Assembly (NCBI RefSeq): GCF_033095865.1
Contig: NZ_AP019365.1
Location: forward strand, 3,631,501 to 3,695,500
From: Pseudomonas sp. KU43P
GTDB lineage: Bacteria; Pseudomonadota; Gammaproteobacteria; Pseudomonadales; Pseudomonadaceae
Direction of reading: 5' to 3'
Length of the DNA: 64,000 bases
A model generated the notes under the pieces. It was given only the letters and a program-made list of their open reading frames with translations, did no database searches and had not been told where the DNA came from. The first letter of the stretch is position 1, and the number at the start of each line of letters is the position of its first letter. The translations under genes and the position numbers were made by a program. Shown here one piece after another: positions 24,812 to 33,224 of this stretch.

Positions 24812-25210
24812 CTACGGCAAAGGTCCACAGGCTTCAATGAATCTGTCATCGGTGCGGCTATCTATGGCACCGTCTGCCCCGATGTAGATATCGATACTTG
24901 GCCACTTGGGTTTAACCCGGATGCAGTGCGATTTTCCACGGTTGTTCCAATACAACTCCATGAAAAATTGGTCGTTCGGGAAGATATGCCCGGCGCCCCC
25001 GGTGGCTTCACCTGGGTAGATCTCACCTTTTGATAGGTCGTCTTGAACATTCAAGATGTAGCCAAGACGCCCCTGCCCCTTGTCAGAAAAATGAAAACTC
25101 ACCTGGGGTGTAGCGACATACCAAAAGACGATGGGGGTAAACATTATCGCCACCACCCATCGCCAGAAATGCCGTTTCGGTTTAGTTGCAGAGGTGATCA
25201 CGTGTGCCAT
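24812..25210 (-). CDS. Membrane-anchored candidate immunity protein for the PAAR effector
   Basis: The 132-residue protein has a single N-terminal membrane helix (residues about 16-36, RWVVAIMFTPIVFWYVATP). A short charged tail precedes it and a soluble domain of about 95 residues follows, probably periplasmic. No family is recognised. It directly follows the PAAR-Tox44 effector gene, and its start lies 29 bases inside the effector's end, so the two are coupled. That placement is typical of immunity genes in type VI effector pairs. GTG at 25201 is an alternative start with GGGGGATGG upstream. A periplasmic domain would suggest that the toxin is met in the periplasm. Confidence 0.65.
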   Translation of the reverse strand: MAHVITSATKPKRHFWRWVVAIMFTPIVFWYVATPQVSFHFSDKGQGRLGYILNVQDDLSKGEIYPGEATGGAGHIFPNDQFFMELYWNNRGKSHCIRVKPKWPSIDIYIGADGAIDSRTDDRFIEACGPLP

Positions 25211-26246
25211 CCCCCCAGCTTGACTGTGGCAATGCTAACACCTCATCCACGATCATCCTTGCAGTAATCCCGCCGTTTGGATACTGCTTGTACAGTTTGA
25301 CGCCAATGATGATAGCGACACGATCACCTATGTCATCCCAGGCCCTCAGCCCTTTGATATCAGCGGAGCGGTGAGGCCCTTTTCGCTCCTCCCAATTTTG
25401 AACTTTCCGAATGGAGTCTGATGCAATCTGCTCAAGCCCTGCGCCGTCCAGAAGAGCGCTTTCAGAAAGGCCACCCGCCCGCCCTACATAGCCGTAGTGG
25501 ATGTTCGACCTGATGTCGTAGAAGTAGTCAACTTCACCTTGCTTTTGCCAAACCCCACCGAATTGTTGCCTGATGGTTTTCTTATGATCCCATGGCCTGT
25601 CTTGACCAACCCGCTCCGCCCAAAGCGCCATCGCAGCAGCAGTGTTACCCAACTTCATTGTCTGGAAATGAAGGGAGAAAAGGCGTGCGTACCAAGGGAG
25701 ATTTTGAAACTTTTCAATTTCCTCGGCCTCGTCAAAGCTGATTAGCTTCTTCATCTTCAGTACGGATGGATGTGTGATGTTGCGGTTCATTTCCCCGGCG
25801 ATATAGTCGGCCGCCTGTTCCATCATGTCAGGGTCTTTGCAAGTGACAGGCTTCGGCGTCTTTTCTGCCAGCGTAGGTTTGATCGGGGCCGTGAGGCTGG
25901 ATTGACCTGATGTTGCCGCTTGGCTCGCATGCTGTGTCGCCGAGGGGCTTGCCGCTTCGCCAGGCCCGCCCATGGCCAGCACCCGGTTCCTGCCCGCCGG
26001 GCAATGACACGCTACCATTGCCCCGTCGACCACCGCCGGCTGGCCCTGAATGACGAAGTTTTGTACGCCCTCCACGATCGTGCCGACTTCACCACAGACA
26101 GGGCACGGCGTGGTCTTGTCATAAAGCCTCAACGCTTCACGCCCGTGCCCTTTGAACCCGGTACCGCTGGCCAGGCACTGGGCTCCCGTGGTCGTGGTGT
26201 CTCCGTGCAGCGCCTGGTTCTTGCCCTGGATCCTGAAGCGTGCCAT
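25182..26246 (-). CDS. PAAR-domain type VI secretion effector with Tox-44-like C-terminus
   Basis: The N-terminal 90 residues form a PAAR spike-tip domain (ALHGDTTTTGAQCLAS, CPVCGEVGTIVEG, QGQPAVVDGAMVACHC). A Ser/Ala/Pro-rich linker (about 95-135) follows. The C-terminal region, with DYFYDIRSNIHYGYVGRAGG and LLDGAGLEQIASD, fits what I recall as polymorphic toxin type 44, of uncertain activity. The His-Tyr-Gly-Tyr block is the likely active-site region. PAAR proteins sit on VgrG trimers, so this effector needs a type VI apparatus encoded elsewhere; none is in the window. The ATG at 26246 begins the PAAR fold. The module lies between an intact hydrolase gene and its broken copy. Confidence 0.85.
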   Translation of the reverse strand: MARFRIQGKNQALHGDTTTTGAQCLASGTGFKGHGREALRLYDKTTPCPVCGEVGTIVEGVQNFVIQGQPAVVDGAMVACHCPAGRNRVLAMGGPGEAASPSATQHASQAATSGQSSLTAPIKPTLAEKTPKPVTCKDPDMMEQAADYIAGEMNRNITHPSVLKMKKLISFDEAEEIEKFQNLPWYARLFSLHFQTMKLGNTAAAMALWAERVGQDRPWDHKKTIRQQFGGVWQKQGEVDYFYDIRSNIHYGYVGRAGGLSESALLDGAGLEQIASDSIRKVQNWEERKGPHRSADIKGLRAWDDIGDRVAIIIGVKLYKQYPNGGITARMIVDEVLALPQSSWGDGTRDHLCN

Positions 26247-26460
26247 GTGCCGACTCCTCAAGTGAAAGACGGGAAGCTAGCACTCACAACATCCGAGAAA
26301 GTCGGGCAAATGCAGAACAGAGTCAGTCCTACACAATTCGTCGAAATGCCCTACGCGAAGCTTCTCAGACTGTCATTTTCAAAGAGACAGTAATTCACCA
26401 CTAGTCATACTTTTTCCCCTAAAACTGACAGTCAACATCTCCCATCAACAGCGAAGAAGC

Positions 26461-26600
26461 GCTGGTGGCCTACCCTGTAGGAGCCGGCTTGCCGGCGATG
26501 AGGCCTTCAGCACCAACTCAAGCCTCAAACCCTTCCACGATGATCACCTCAGCCTGCGCCACCCCTTGCCGGTGGCTGCAGGCGTGCTGATACAACTCAG
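26461..26600. repeat. Duplicated segment: REP plus 3' end of DUF1330 gene (left copy)
   Basis: These 140 bp match 27045-27184 closely, including the REP element and the last 28 or so codons of the DUF1330 gene (minus strand). The left copy has no rest of the gene: at about 26592-26600 it switches to hydrolase sequence. The two copies lie 584 bp apart, marking an old tandem duplication. Confidence 0.8.
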
Positions 26601-27014
26601 CCCGAAGGACGCCCGTGCGGTGCTGACCGGCGCCCAGGCATCAGTGAAGGTCGACCTCTCCGGCATCGACGTCCAAGCGCGCACCCTCGAGGCCAACGGC
26701 GAGTCGATCAACCTGCAGATCGTGCGCCCGGCCAATGCCAAAGGTGAGCTGCCGGTGTTCATGTTCTTCCATGGCGGCTGGGTACTGGGCGATTTCCCCA
26801 CCCACCAGCGGCTGATCCGGCTGAATTCGATGTGTTGCGCGATGAAGGCGAGGCTTATGCACGCAAGCTGGATGCGGCAGGCGTGATGGTGACGTCGGTG
26901 CGGTACAACGGGATGATTCATGACTATGGGTTGCTCAACCCGTTGAGTCAGGTGCCGGCGGTGAAGGCAGCGATGCGCCAGGCCGCTGGCGAATTGAAGG
27001 TACATCTTCACTGA
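26592..27014 (+). pseudogene. Truncated, internally deleted copy of the HSL-type esterase gene
   Basis: From LSPKDARAVLTGAQASVKVD the sequence repeats the esterase at 23749-24768 at about 85-90% identity. The signal peptide and first 50 codons are missing. The oxyanion motif reads FFHGGW with one Gly codon lost. Near 26820 about 450 bp are missing, including the nucleophile GNSVGGN, and the frame shifts. The tail (YARKLDAAGVMVTSVRYN to the stop at 27014) is intact in another frame. It cannot make an active enzyme. Confidence 0.88.
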
Positions 27015-27017
27015 CCC

Positions 27018-27085
27018 ATCGCTGGCAAGCCAGCTCCCACAGGTGCGGTGGCCTACCCTGTGGGAGCCGGCTTGCCGGCGATGAG
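27018..27085. repeat. REP pair
   Basis: Two opposite REP cores (CATCGCTGGCAAGCCAGCTC and GCCGGCTTGCCGGCGATGAG) lie between the pseudogene and the convergent DUF1330 gene. The right one is part of the 140-bp duplicated segment. Confidence 0.85.
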
Positions 27086-27184
27086 GCCTTCAGCAACAGT
27101 TCAAGCCTCGAACCCTTCCACGATGATCACCTCAGCCTTCGCCACCCCTTGCCGGTGGCTACAGGCGTCCTGATACAGCTCGGA
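27045..27184. repeat. Duplicated segment: REP plus 3' end of DUF1330 gene (right copy)
   Basis: This is the parent copy of the segment at 26461-26600 and contains the functional end of the DUF1330 gene. The break point lies near CTGATACAGCTCGG, which resembles CTGGAACAGCTCAGCCCGA in the esterase gene; the shared ACAGCTC probably guided the join. Confidence 0.75.
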
Positions 27185-27394
27185 CCGATAGCAGGCCACT
27201 GCCTGCTCATACGAATCGAACTCGATCACCACACTGCGCTGCGGCGTCGGCCGCCCTTCCATCGCCTCGCTACGCCCGCCCCTGGCCAGAAACCGCCCGC
27301 CAAACGCCGCGAACGCCGCCGGCGCGCGCTGGGTGTACTGCTGATACTGCTCCGGGTCGGTCACATCCACATGGGCGATCCAATAGGCTTTCAT
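27101..27394 (-). CDS. DUF1330 family protein (97 aa)
   Basis: The small cytoplasmic protein begins MKAYWIAHVDVTDPEQYQQY and contains FGGRFLARGG, VVIEFDSYEQAVACYRS and EVIIVEGF, the standard DUF1330 pattern of a dimeric alpha-beta barrel (ferredoxin-like). The role of the family is unknown; related folds act as monooxygenases or stress proteins. The ATG at 27394 was chosen because it starts the domain. It is divergent from the ribBA-like gene, sharing a gap that holds a palindromic operator. Confidence 0.85.
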   Translation of the reverse strand: MKAYWIAHVDVTDPEQYQQYTQRAPAAFAAFGGRFLARGGRSEAMEGRPTPQRSVVIEFDSYEQAVACYRSELYQDACSHRQGVAKAEVIIVEGFEA

Positions 27395-27429
27395 CCGCTG
27401 CTCTCCTGTTGCAAAACTATTTGTGTATG

Positions 27430-27441
27430 ATGGTATACCAT
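27430..27441. promoter_or_regulatory. Perfect palindrome, candidate GntR-type operator
   Basis: ATGGTATACCAT is a perfect 12-bp palindrome 30 bp before the ribBA-like start, between two divergent genes. Palindromes centred on GTATAC are typical of GntR-family (FCD subgroup) sites. A related imperfect sequence, GGAATACCATAATATGATATCC, lies at about 28783-28803 ahead of the polyamine-type transporter operon. Confidence 0.5.
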
Positions 27442-27471
27442 AAAACCACCCAAAACCGTGAGCGTGCAGCA

Positions 27472-28593
27472 ATGGCATTCAACAGCATCGAAGAACTCCT
27501 CGAGGACTACCGGCAAGGCAAGATGGTGTTGCTGGTGGACGACGAAGACCGGGAAAACGAAGGCGACCTGTTGATCGCCGCCGAGCGCTGCGACGCCCAG
27601 GCCATCAACTTCATGGCCCGCGAAGCACGCGGCCTGATCTGCCTGACCCTGACCGACGAACACTGCCAGCGCCTGGGCCTGGAGCAGATGGTACCGGCCA
27701 ATGGCAGCGTGTTCAGCACCGCCTTCACCGTCTCCATCGAAGCCGCCACGGGCGTCACCACCGGCATATCCGCCGCCGACCGGGCGCGGACCGTCGCTGC
27801 GGCCATGGCACCGAACGCCCGCCCCGAAGACCTGGTTCAGCCCGGCCACATCTTCCCACTGCGCGCCCGCGAAGGCGGCGTGCTGACTCGCGCCGGGCAC
27901 ACCGAGGCCGGTTGCGACCTGGCGCGCCTGGCCGGTTTCAGCCCGGCGTCGGTGATCGTCGAAGTGCTCAACGACGACGGCACCATGGCCCGGCGGCCGG
28001 ACCTTGAAGTGTTCGCCGCCGAGCATGGCATCAAGATCGGCACCATCGCCGACCTCATCCACTACCGCCTGAGCACCGAGCAGACCATCAAGCGCATCGG
28101 CGAGCGCGAGCTGCCCACCGTGCATGGCACCTTCCGCCTGGTCACCTACGAAGACCGCATCGAAGGGGGCGTGCACATGGCCATGGTCATGGGCGATATC
28201 CGCCGCGAGCAGCCGACCCTGGTGCGCGTGCACGTGATCGACCCGCTGCGCGACCTGGTCGGGGCCGAGTATGCAGGGCCGGCCAACTGGACGTTGTGGG
28301 CGGCGCTGCAGAAGGTGGCCGAGGAAGGTGCCGGGGTGGTGGTGATCCTTGCCAACCATGAATCCTCGCAGGCACTGCTGGAGCGAGTACCGCAGCTTAC
28401 CCAGCCGCTGCGGCCTTATCAGCGTGGGCAGTCGAAGGTGTATTCGGAGGTCGGCACTGGCGCGCAGATTCTGCAGGACCTGGGCGTGGGCAAGCTGCGC
28501 CACCTGGGCCCGCCGCTCAAATACGCGGGTTTGGCGGGGTATGAGCTGGAAGTGGTGCAGAGCATTCCGTTCGAGCCGGGGATGGTGGGCTAA
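27472..28593 (+). CDS. 3,4-dihydroxy-2-butanone-4-phosphate synthase with degenerate GTP cyclohydrolase II domain
   Basis: Residues 1-205 are a complete RibB domain: DDEDRENEGDL (acidic metal-binding loop), MAREARGLICL, GISAADRA, RAREGGVLTRAGHTEA and AGFSPASVIVEVL. It makes the four-carbon unit of riboflavin from ribulose 5-phosphate. Residues 206-373 have the RibA fold but lack its zinc cysteines: the usual GD-FxS-xCDC block is replaced by AEYAGPANWTLWAALQ. So GTP cyclohydrolase activity is unlikely. This RibBX-type layout is common in Pseudomonas side copies. It carries no FMN riboswitch here; a palindrome 30 bp upstream suggests special control, perhaps with the transporter operon that follows. 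Confidence 0.9.
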   Translation: MAFNSIEELLEDYRQGKMVLLVDDEDRENEGDLLIAAERCDAQAINFMAREARGLICLTLTDEHCQRLGLEQMVPANGSVFSTAFTVSIEAATGVTTGISAADRARTVAAAMAPNARPEDLVQPGHIFPLRAREGGVLTRAGHTEAGCDLARLAGFSPASVIVEVLNDDGTMARRPDLEVFAAEHGIKIGTIADLIHYRLSTEQTIKRIGERELPTVHGTFRLVTYEDRIEGGVHMAMVMGDIRREQPTLVRVHVIDPLRDLVGAEYAGPANWTLWAALQKVAEEGAGVVVILANHESSQALLERVPQLTQPLRPYQRGQSKVYSEVGTGAQILQDLGVGKLRHLGPPLKYAGLAGYELEVVQSIPFEPGMVG

Positions 28594-28619
28594 TCGTCCG
28601 GCATTGAACCCAGGGGTTT

Positions 28620-28716
28620 CCCGGTGGGAGCCGGCTTGCCGGCGATAGGGCCCGAACAGGCAGCCCATGGTGGTTGTCTGCACCGGCCTCATCGCCGGCA
28701 AGCCGGCTCCCACAAG
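28620..28716. repeat. REP pair
   Basis: Two opposite REP cores in the 345-bp gap between the ribBA-like gene and the transporter operon. The rest of the gap (28717-28938) holds the likely promoter and a GntR-like imperfect palindrome but no gene. Confidence 0.85.
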
Positions 28717-28938
28717 CGAGGGCGCGCTGGCTTCTGGAACTGAGTGATGGCCGGTAGCCTCCCCCCTCTTGCCAAAAGTTTGGAATACCATAATATGATA
28801 TCCCGTAGACCTTAAATTCACGGGCCGCCTAAACTGAAAAACGGCCACCCACACATTGTCAAAGCTGCTCCCCGAATACTGTTGGCGGGCGCACACCCAG
28901 CCCCGCCTCGAATAACAAAAAGCAACGAGGGCGTAACC

Positions 28939-29964
28939 ATGCTGTTGAGCAAACGTGTAACCGCAGTGCTGTCTGCCAGCCTGCTGACCCTGGCATGTCA
29001 GGCCGTCCAGGCCGCCGACAGCCTCAACTTCGTCAGCTGGGGCGGGACCACCCAGGACGCCCAGAAAGAAGCGTGGGCCGTACCCTTCACCAAATCGACC
29101 GACATCAAGGTCGTCCAGGACGGCCCTACCGACTACGGCAAGCTCAAAGCCATGGTCGAAAGCGGCAACGTGCAGTGGGACGTGGTCGACGTCGAAGCCG
29201 ACTTCGCCCTGCGCGCCGCCAGCGAAGGCCTGCTCGAACCCCTCGATTTCAACACCATCCAACGCGACAAGATCGACCCGCGTTTCGTATCCGACCACGG
29301 CGTCGGTTCGTTCTTCTTCTCCTTCGTGCTCGGCTACAACGAAGGCAAGCTTGGCGCCAACAAGCCGGTCGACTGGACTGCGCTGTTCGACACCAAGACC
29401 TACCCAGGCAAGCGCGCCCTGTACAAATGGCCAAGCCCCGGTGTGCTGGAACTGGCCCTGCTGGCCGACGGCGTAGCCCCCGACAAGCTCTACCCGCTGG
29501 ACCTGGACCGCGCCTTCAAGAAGCTCGACACCATCAAGAAAGACATCGTCTGGTGGGGCGGCGGCGCCCAGTCGCAGCAACTGCTGGCTTCCGGTGAAGC
29601 GTCGCTCGGCCAGTTCTGGAACGGCCGCGTCTACGCGCTGCAGCAAGACGGCGCGCCCGTCGGCGTGAGCTGGAAGCAGAATTTGGTCATGGCCGATTTC
29701 CTGGTCATCCCCAAAGGTGCCAAGAACAAGGACGCGGCCATGAAGTTCCTGGCCAACGCCAGCAGTGCCGAAGGCCAGGCCGAGTTCGCCAACAAGACCG
29801 CCTACGCTCCGGTGAACGTCGACAGCGTGGCCAAGCTGGACAAGGACCTTGCGCAGAACCTGCCGACGGCCTATGCCCAGGACCAGGTCACCCTGGACTT
29901 CGCCTACTGGGCGAAGAATGGCCAGGCCATCGCGGCACGCTGGAATGAGTGGCTGGTGAAATGA
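28939..29964 (+). CDS. Periplasmic polyamine-type ABC transporter binding protein
   Basis: The 341-residue protein has a signal peptide (VTAVLSASLLTLACQAVQAAD) and the PotD/PotF fold. It begins LNFVSWGGTTQDAQKEAW and has DVVDVEADFALRAASEGLLEP and GQFWNGRVYALQQDGAPV. It captures a cationic or polyamine-like ligand in the periplasm; the exact ligand is not readable. GAGG precedes the ATG. It leads a four-gene operon (binding protein, two permeases, ATPase) with its stop overlapping the first permease. Confidence 0.9.
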   Translation: MLLSKRVTAVLSASLLTLACQAVQAADSLNFVSWGGTTQDAQKEAWAVPFTKSTDIKVVQDGPTDYGKLKAMVESGNVQWDVVDVEADFALRAASEGLLEPLDFNTIQRDKIDPRFVSDHGVGSFFFSFVLGYNEGKLGANKPVDWTALFDTKTYPGKRALYKWPSPGVLELALLADGVAPDKLYPLDLDRAFKKLDTIKKDIVWWGGGAQSQQLLASGEASLGQFWNGRVYALQQDGAPVGVSWKQNLVMADFLVIPKGAKNKDAAMKFLANASSAEGQAEFANKTAYAPVNVDSVAKLDKDLAQNLPTAYAQDQVTLDFAYWAKNGQAIAARWNEWLVK

Positions 29965-30878
29965 AAGTCGCCATCAACGCCCTGCACAACGCGCAAGGTG
30001 CCCCCACGGGCGCCGGCGCCCCGGGAGCGGCCCCTCGCCGCGAACCGATGAGCCGCCGCTGGAAAGGCAGCCGCAACCTGCTGCCGGCCCTGTTGTTCCT
30101 CGGCCTGTTCTTCTTCGCGCCGCTGATCGGCCTGCTGCTGCGCGGCGTGCTGGAGCCGGTGCCGGGGCTGGGCAACTACGAGCAACTGTTCGCCAACTCG
30201 GCCTATGCACGGGTGCTGTTCAACACCTTCTCGGTGGCCGGCGTGGTCACCCTGATCAGCGTGCTGCTGGGCTTCCCGCTGGCCTGGGCGATCACCCTGG
30301 TGCCCAAGGGCTGGGGCCGCTGGCTGCTGAACATCGTGCTGCTGTCGATGTGGACCAGCCTGCTGGCGCGCACCTACTCGTGGCTGGTGCTGCTGCAGAG
30401 CTCGGGGGTGATCAACAAGGTGCTGATGGCCCTGGGCATCATCGATGCCCCGCTGGAGATGGTGCACAACCTCACCGGCGTGGTGATCGGCATGAGCTAC
30501 ATCATGATCCCGTTCATCGTGCTGCCGCTGCAGGCGACCATGCACGCCATCGACCCGATGGTGCTGCAGGCCGGTTCCATCTGCGGCGCCAGCCCCTGGA
30601 CCAACTTCTGGAAGGTGTTCCTGCCGCTGTGCCGCTCGGGGCTGTTCTCCGGGGCGCTGATGGTGTTCGTGATGTCGCTCGGTTACTACGTGACCCCGGC
30701 CCTGCTCGGCGGTGCGCAGAACATGATGCTGCCCGAATTCATCATCCAGCAGGTGCAGTCGTTCCTCAACTGGGGCCTGGCCAGCGCCGCCGCCGCACTG
30801 CTGGTGGTCATCACCCTGGTGCTCTTCTACCTGTACCTGAAGCTGCAGCCGGAATCCCCGGTCGGCAACGCGAGGTAA
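29961..30878 (+). CDS. ABC transporter permease, PotB-like
   Basis: The 305-residue inner-membrane protein has about six helices and the permease EAA loop (AGSICGASPWTNFWKVFLPL). It starts with a longer, Gly/Pro-rich cytoplasmic tail (about 35 residues) than usual, and the second Met at about residue 34 (MSRRWKGSRN) is a possible alternative start. It pairs with the next permease. Overlap of four bases with the binding-protein gene supports the ATG at 29961. Confidence 0.9.
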   Translation: MKVAINALHNAQGAPTGAGAPGAAPRREPMSRRWKGSRNLLPALLFLGLFFFAPLIGLLLRGVLEPVPGLGNYEQLFANSAYARVLFNTFSVAGVVTLISVLLGFPLAWAITLVPKGWGRWLLNIVLLSMWTSLLARTYSWLVLLQSSGVINKVLMALGIIDAPLEMVHNLTGVVIGMSYIMIPFIVLPLQATMHAIDPMVLQAGSICGASPWTNFWKVFLPLCRSGLFSGALMVFVMSLGYYVTPALLGGAQNMMLPEFIIQQVQSFLNWGLASAAAALLVVITLVLFYLYLKLQPESPVGNAR

Positions 30879-30884
30879 TCCGCC

Positions 30885-31694
30885 ATGCTGCTTTCACCCA
30901 ATGCCATGGGCCGCCCGCTGCGCACGGGCCTGTACCTGACCACCGGGGTCATCGCCGCCTTCCTGCTGCTGCCGGTGGTGTTCATCGTGCTGCTGTCGTT
31001 CGGCTCGTCCCAGTGGCTGGTGTTCCCGCCACCGGGCTGGACCCTCAAGTGGTACGCACAGTTCTTCGCCAACCCGGAGTGGATGGACGCCGCCCTGGCC
31101 AGCCTCAAGGTGGCCTTGCTGACCACCCTGTTCGCCGTGCTGCTGGGCCTGCCCACCGCCTTCGCCCTGGTGCGAGGCCGCTTCCCCGGCCGCGAGATGC
31201 TCTACGGCCTGTTCACCATGCCGATGATCGTGCCGCTGGTGATCATCGCGGTGGCGGTGTACGCGCTGTTTCTCAAGCTGGGCTATACCGGCACGCTGTT
31301 CGCCTTCGTGGTCAGCCACGTGATCGTCGCCCTGCCCTTCACCATCATCTCGATCATCAACTCGCTGAAGCTGTTCGACCAGTCGATCGAGGATGCCGCA
31401 GTGATCTGCGGCGCATCGCGCCTGCAGGCGATCTTCAAGGTGACCTTCCCGGCCATTCGCCCGGGGATGATCGCTGGCGGCCTGTTCGCCTTCCTGGTGT
31501 CGTGGGACGAGGTGGTGCTGAGCGTGATGATGGCCAGCCCCGACCTGCAGACCCTGCCGGTAAAAATGTGGACCACCCTGCGCCAGGACCTGAGCCCGGT
31601 GATCGCCGTCGCCTCGACGCTGCTGATCGGCCTTTCGCTACTGGTCATGGTCATTGCCGCCGCCTTGCGCCGGCGCACCGAAGTCAACGCTTGA
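30885..31694 (+). CDS. ABC transporter permease, PotC-like
   Basis: The 269-residue inner-membrane protein has six helices and the EAA loop (EDAAVICGASRLQAIFKVTF). It forms the heterodimeric channel with the PotB-like permease. It starts six bases after the previous stop. Confidence 0.9.
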   Translation: MLLSPNAMGRPLRTGLYLTTGVIAAFLLLPVVFIVLLSFGSSQWLVFPPPGWTLKWYAQFFANPEWMDAALASLKVALLTTLFAVLLGLPTAFALVRGRFPGREMLYGLFTMPMIVPLVIIAVAVYALFLKLGYTGTLFAFVVSHVIVALPFTIISIINSLKLFDQSIEDAAVICGASRLQAIFKVTFPAIRPGMIAGGLFAFLVSWDEVVLSVMMASPDLQTLPVKMWTTLRQDLSPVIAVASTLLIGLSLLVMVIAAALRRRTEVNA

Positions 31695-31713
31695 GCGCCC
31701 GGAGACAACAACA

Positions 31714-32862
31714 ATGAGTGCAGTGATCAAAGACAACGCGCACAACAAGACCCTGGTCAGCCTGCGCGGCCTGAACAAGCACTACGGCGACTTCACCGCC
31801 GTGGACAACTTGGACCTGGAGATCCAAGACGGCGAGTTCCTCACCTTTCTCGGCTCCAGCGGCTCGGGCAAATCCACGACCCTGTCGATGCTGGCCGGCT
31901 TCGAAACCCCGAGCAGCGGCGAGATTCTGGTCGAGGGCCAGTCGCTGGTGAACGTGCCGCCGCACAAGCGTGACATTGGCATGGTGTTCCAGCGCTACTC
32001 GCTGTTCCCGCACCTGAACGTGCGCGACAACATCGCCTTCCCGCTGGCCATCCGCAAGCTCGGCAGCGCCGAGATCAACAAGCGCGTCGACGCCATGCTC
32101 AAGCTGGTGCAGCTTGAGCAGTTCGCCCACCGCAAGCCGTCGCAGATGTCCGGCGGCCAGCAACAGCGCGTGGCGATCGCCCGGGCGCTGGTGTACGAGC
32201 CCCGCATCCTGCTGATGGACGAACCCCTCGGCGCGCTCGACAAGAAGCTGCGCGAAGACCTGCAGGATGAACTGCGCCAGCTGCACCGGCGCCTGGGCAT
32301 CACCATCGTCTACGTCACCCACGACCAGGAAGAAGCCATGCGCCTGTCCCAGCGCATCGCCATCTTCAGCCACGGCAAGATCGTCGGCCTGGGCAGCGGC
32401 TACGACCTCTACCAGAACCCGCCGAACGCCTTCGTCGCCTCGTTCCTGGGCAACTCGAACTTCCTGCGGATCAAGGCCACCAGCCATGGCGCTGGCAGTT
32501 TCGAAGGCCAGCCAGTGGCGATCCGCCTGACCCCTGGCCTGGCCGTCGGGCAGGAAGCACTGATCATGGTGCGCCCGGAAAAAGCCCTGGCCCTGACCCT
32601 CGACCAGGCCACGCGCGAACCCCTGCCGGCGGGCTGGAACGAAGTCGTTGCCAAGGTCGGCGAGGTGCTGTTCCTCGGCGAGAGCCAGACCTGCCACGTG
32701 ATGACTCCAGGCGGTACCGAACTGACCGTTAAAGCGTTGTCTGCCGCCGGCATGCCGATGCAGCCGGGGGACACCGTGAAAGTGCGCTGGGCAGTGGCCG
32801 ATGCCTGCATCTACACCGAGTGGGCGCAAAGCGACCTGAGCAAGGCGGCGGGCGCGCACTGA
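31714..32862 (+). CDS. ABC transporter ATPase, PotA-like
   Basis: The 382-residue protein has Walker A (GSSGSGKST), Q-loop (VFQRYSLFPH), signature (MSGGQQQRVAIARAL), Walker B (LLMDEPLGALD) and a C-terminal TOBE domain (about residues 280-375). It powers the polyamine-type importer. The usual Q-loop is VFQxYALFPH; here Arg-Tyr-Ser replaces it without loss of the key Gln. It is last in the operon; a cobalamin riboswitch starts 60 bp downstream. Confidence 0.92.
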   Translation: MSAVIKDNAHNKTLVSLRGLNKHYGDFTAVDNLDLEIQDGEFLTFLGSSGSGKSTTLSMLAGFETPSSGEILVEGQSLVNVPPHKRDIGMVFQRYSLFPHLNVRDNIAFPLAIRKLGSAEINKRVDAMLKLVQLEQFAHRKPSQMSGGQQQRVAIARALVYEPRILLMDEPLGALDKKLREDLQDELRQLHRRLGITIVYVTHDQEEAMRLSQRIAIFSHGKIVGLGSGYDLYQNPPNAFVASFLGNSNFLRIKATSHGAGSFEGQPVAIRLTPGLAVGQEALIMVRPEKALALTLDQATREPLPAGWNEVVAKVGEVLFLGESQTCHVMTPGGTELTVKALSAAGMPMQPGDTVKVRWAVADACIYTEWAQSDLSKAAGAH

Positions 32863-32920
32863 ACTTGAGCAAGCGGTAAATGATTGACGCGCGCTCCGAC
32901 CAGTGGTCAGATGCGCGCCA

Positions 32921-33100
32921 GTTTCAGGTGTCCTGCGCCGCCGCGCGCAGGGTGAAACGGGAAGCCGGTGCGTCGTGGTTCACGACAAGTCCGGCGCTGC
33001 CCCCGCAACGGTAAGCGAGCGAAGCCTTCGACACACCACTGTGCACCTGCATGGGAAGGTGAAGGCCTTCATGACCCTCGCAAGCCCGGAGACCGGCCTG
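32921..33100 (+). ncRNA. Cobalamin riboswitch ahead of TonB-dependent receptor
   Basis: The leader holds the ordered AdoCbl-riboswitch elements: AGGTG near 32926, the core GCTGCCCCCGCAACGGTAA (32997-33016), CACTG and GGGAAGG (33040-33058), and the closing CAAGCCCGGAGACCGGCC (33080-33098). It lies 125 bp before the receptor gene. When corrinoid is abundant the RNA should shut the gene off. A separate inverted repeat (GACCAGTGGTC with flanking GCGCGC) stands just upstream at about 32889-32917. Confidence 0.93.
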
Positions 33101-33224
33101 AAGCTTCACTTGGCAACCCGCGGTGGGCGGGCGCAGGCCGGTATCCGCGTGCGCGCCTGCGTCCGCGGTGCGCCGTTGCGTGTTTTCCACCGGGATCCAT
33201 TCATTCCTGCAGTAGTGGAAAGAC

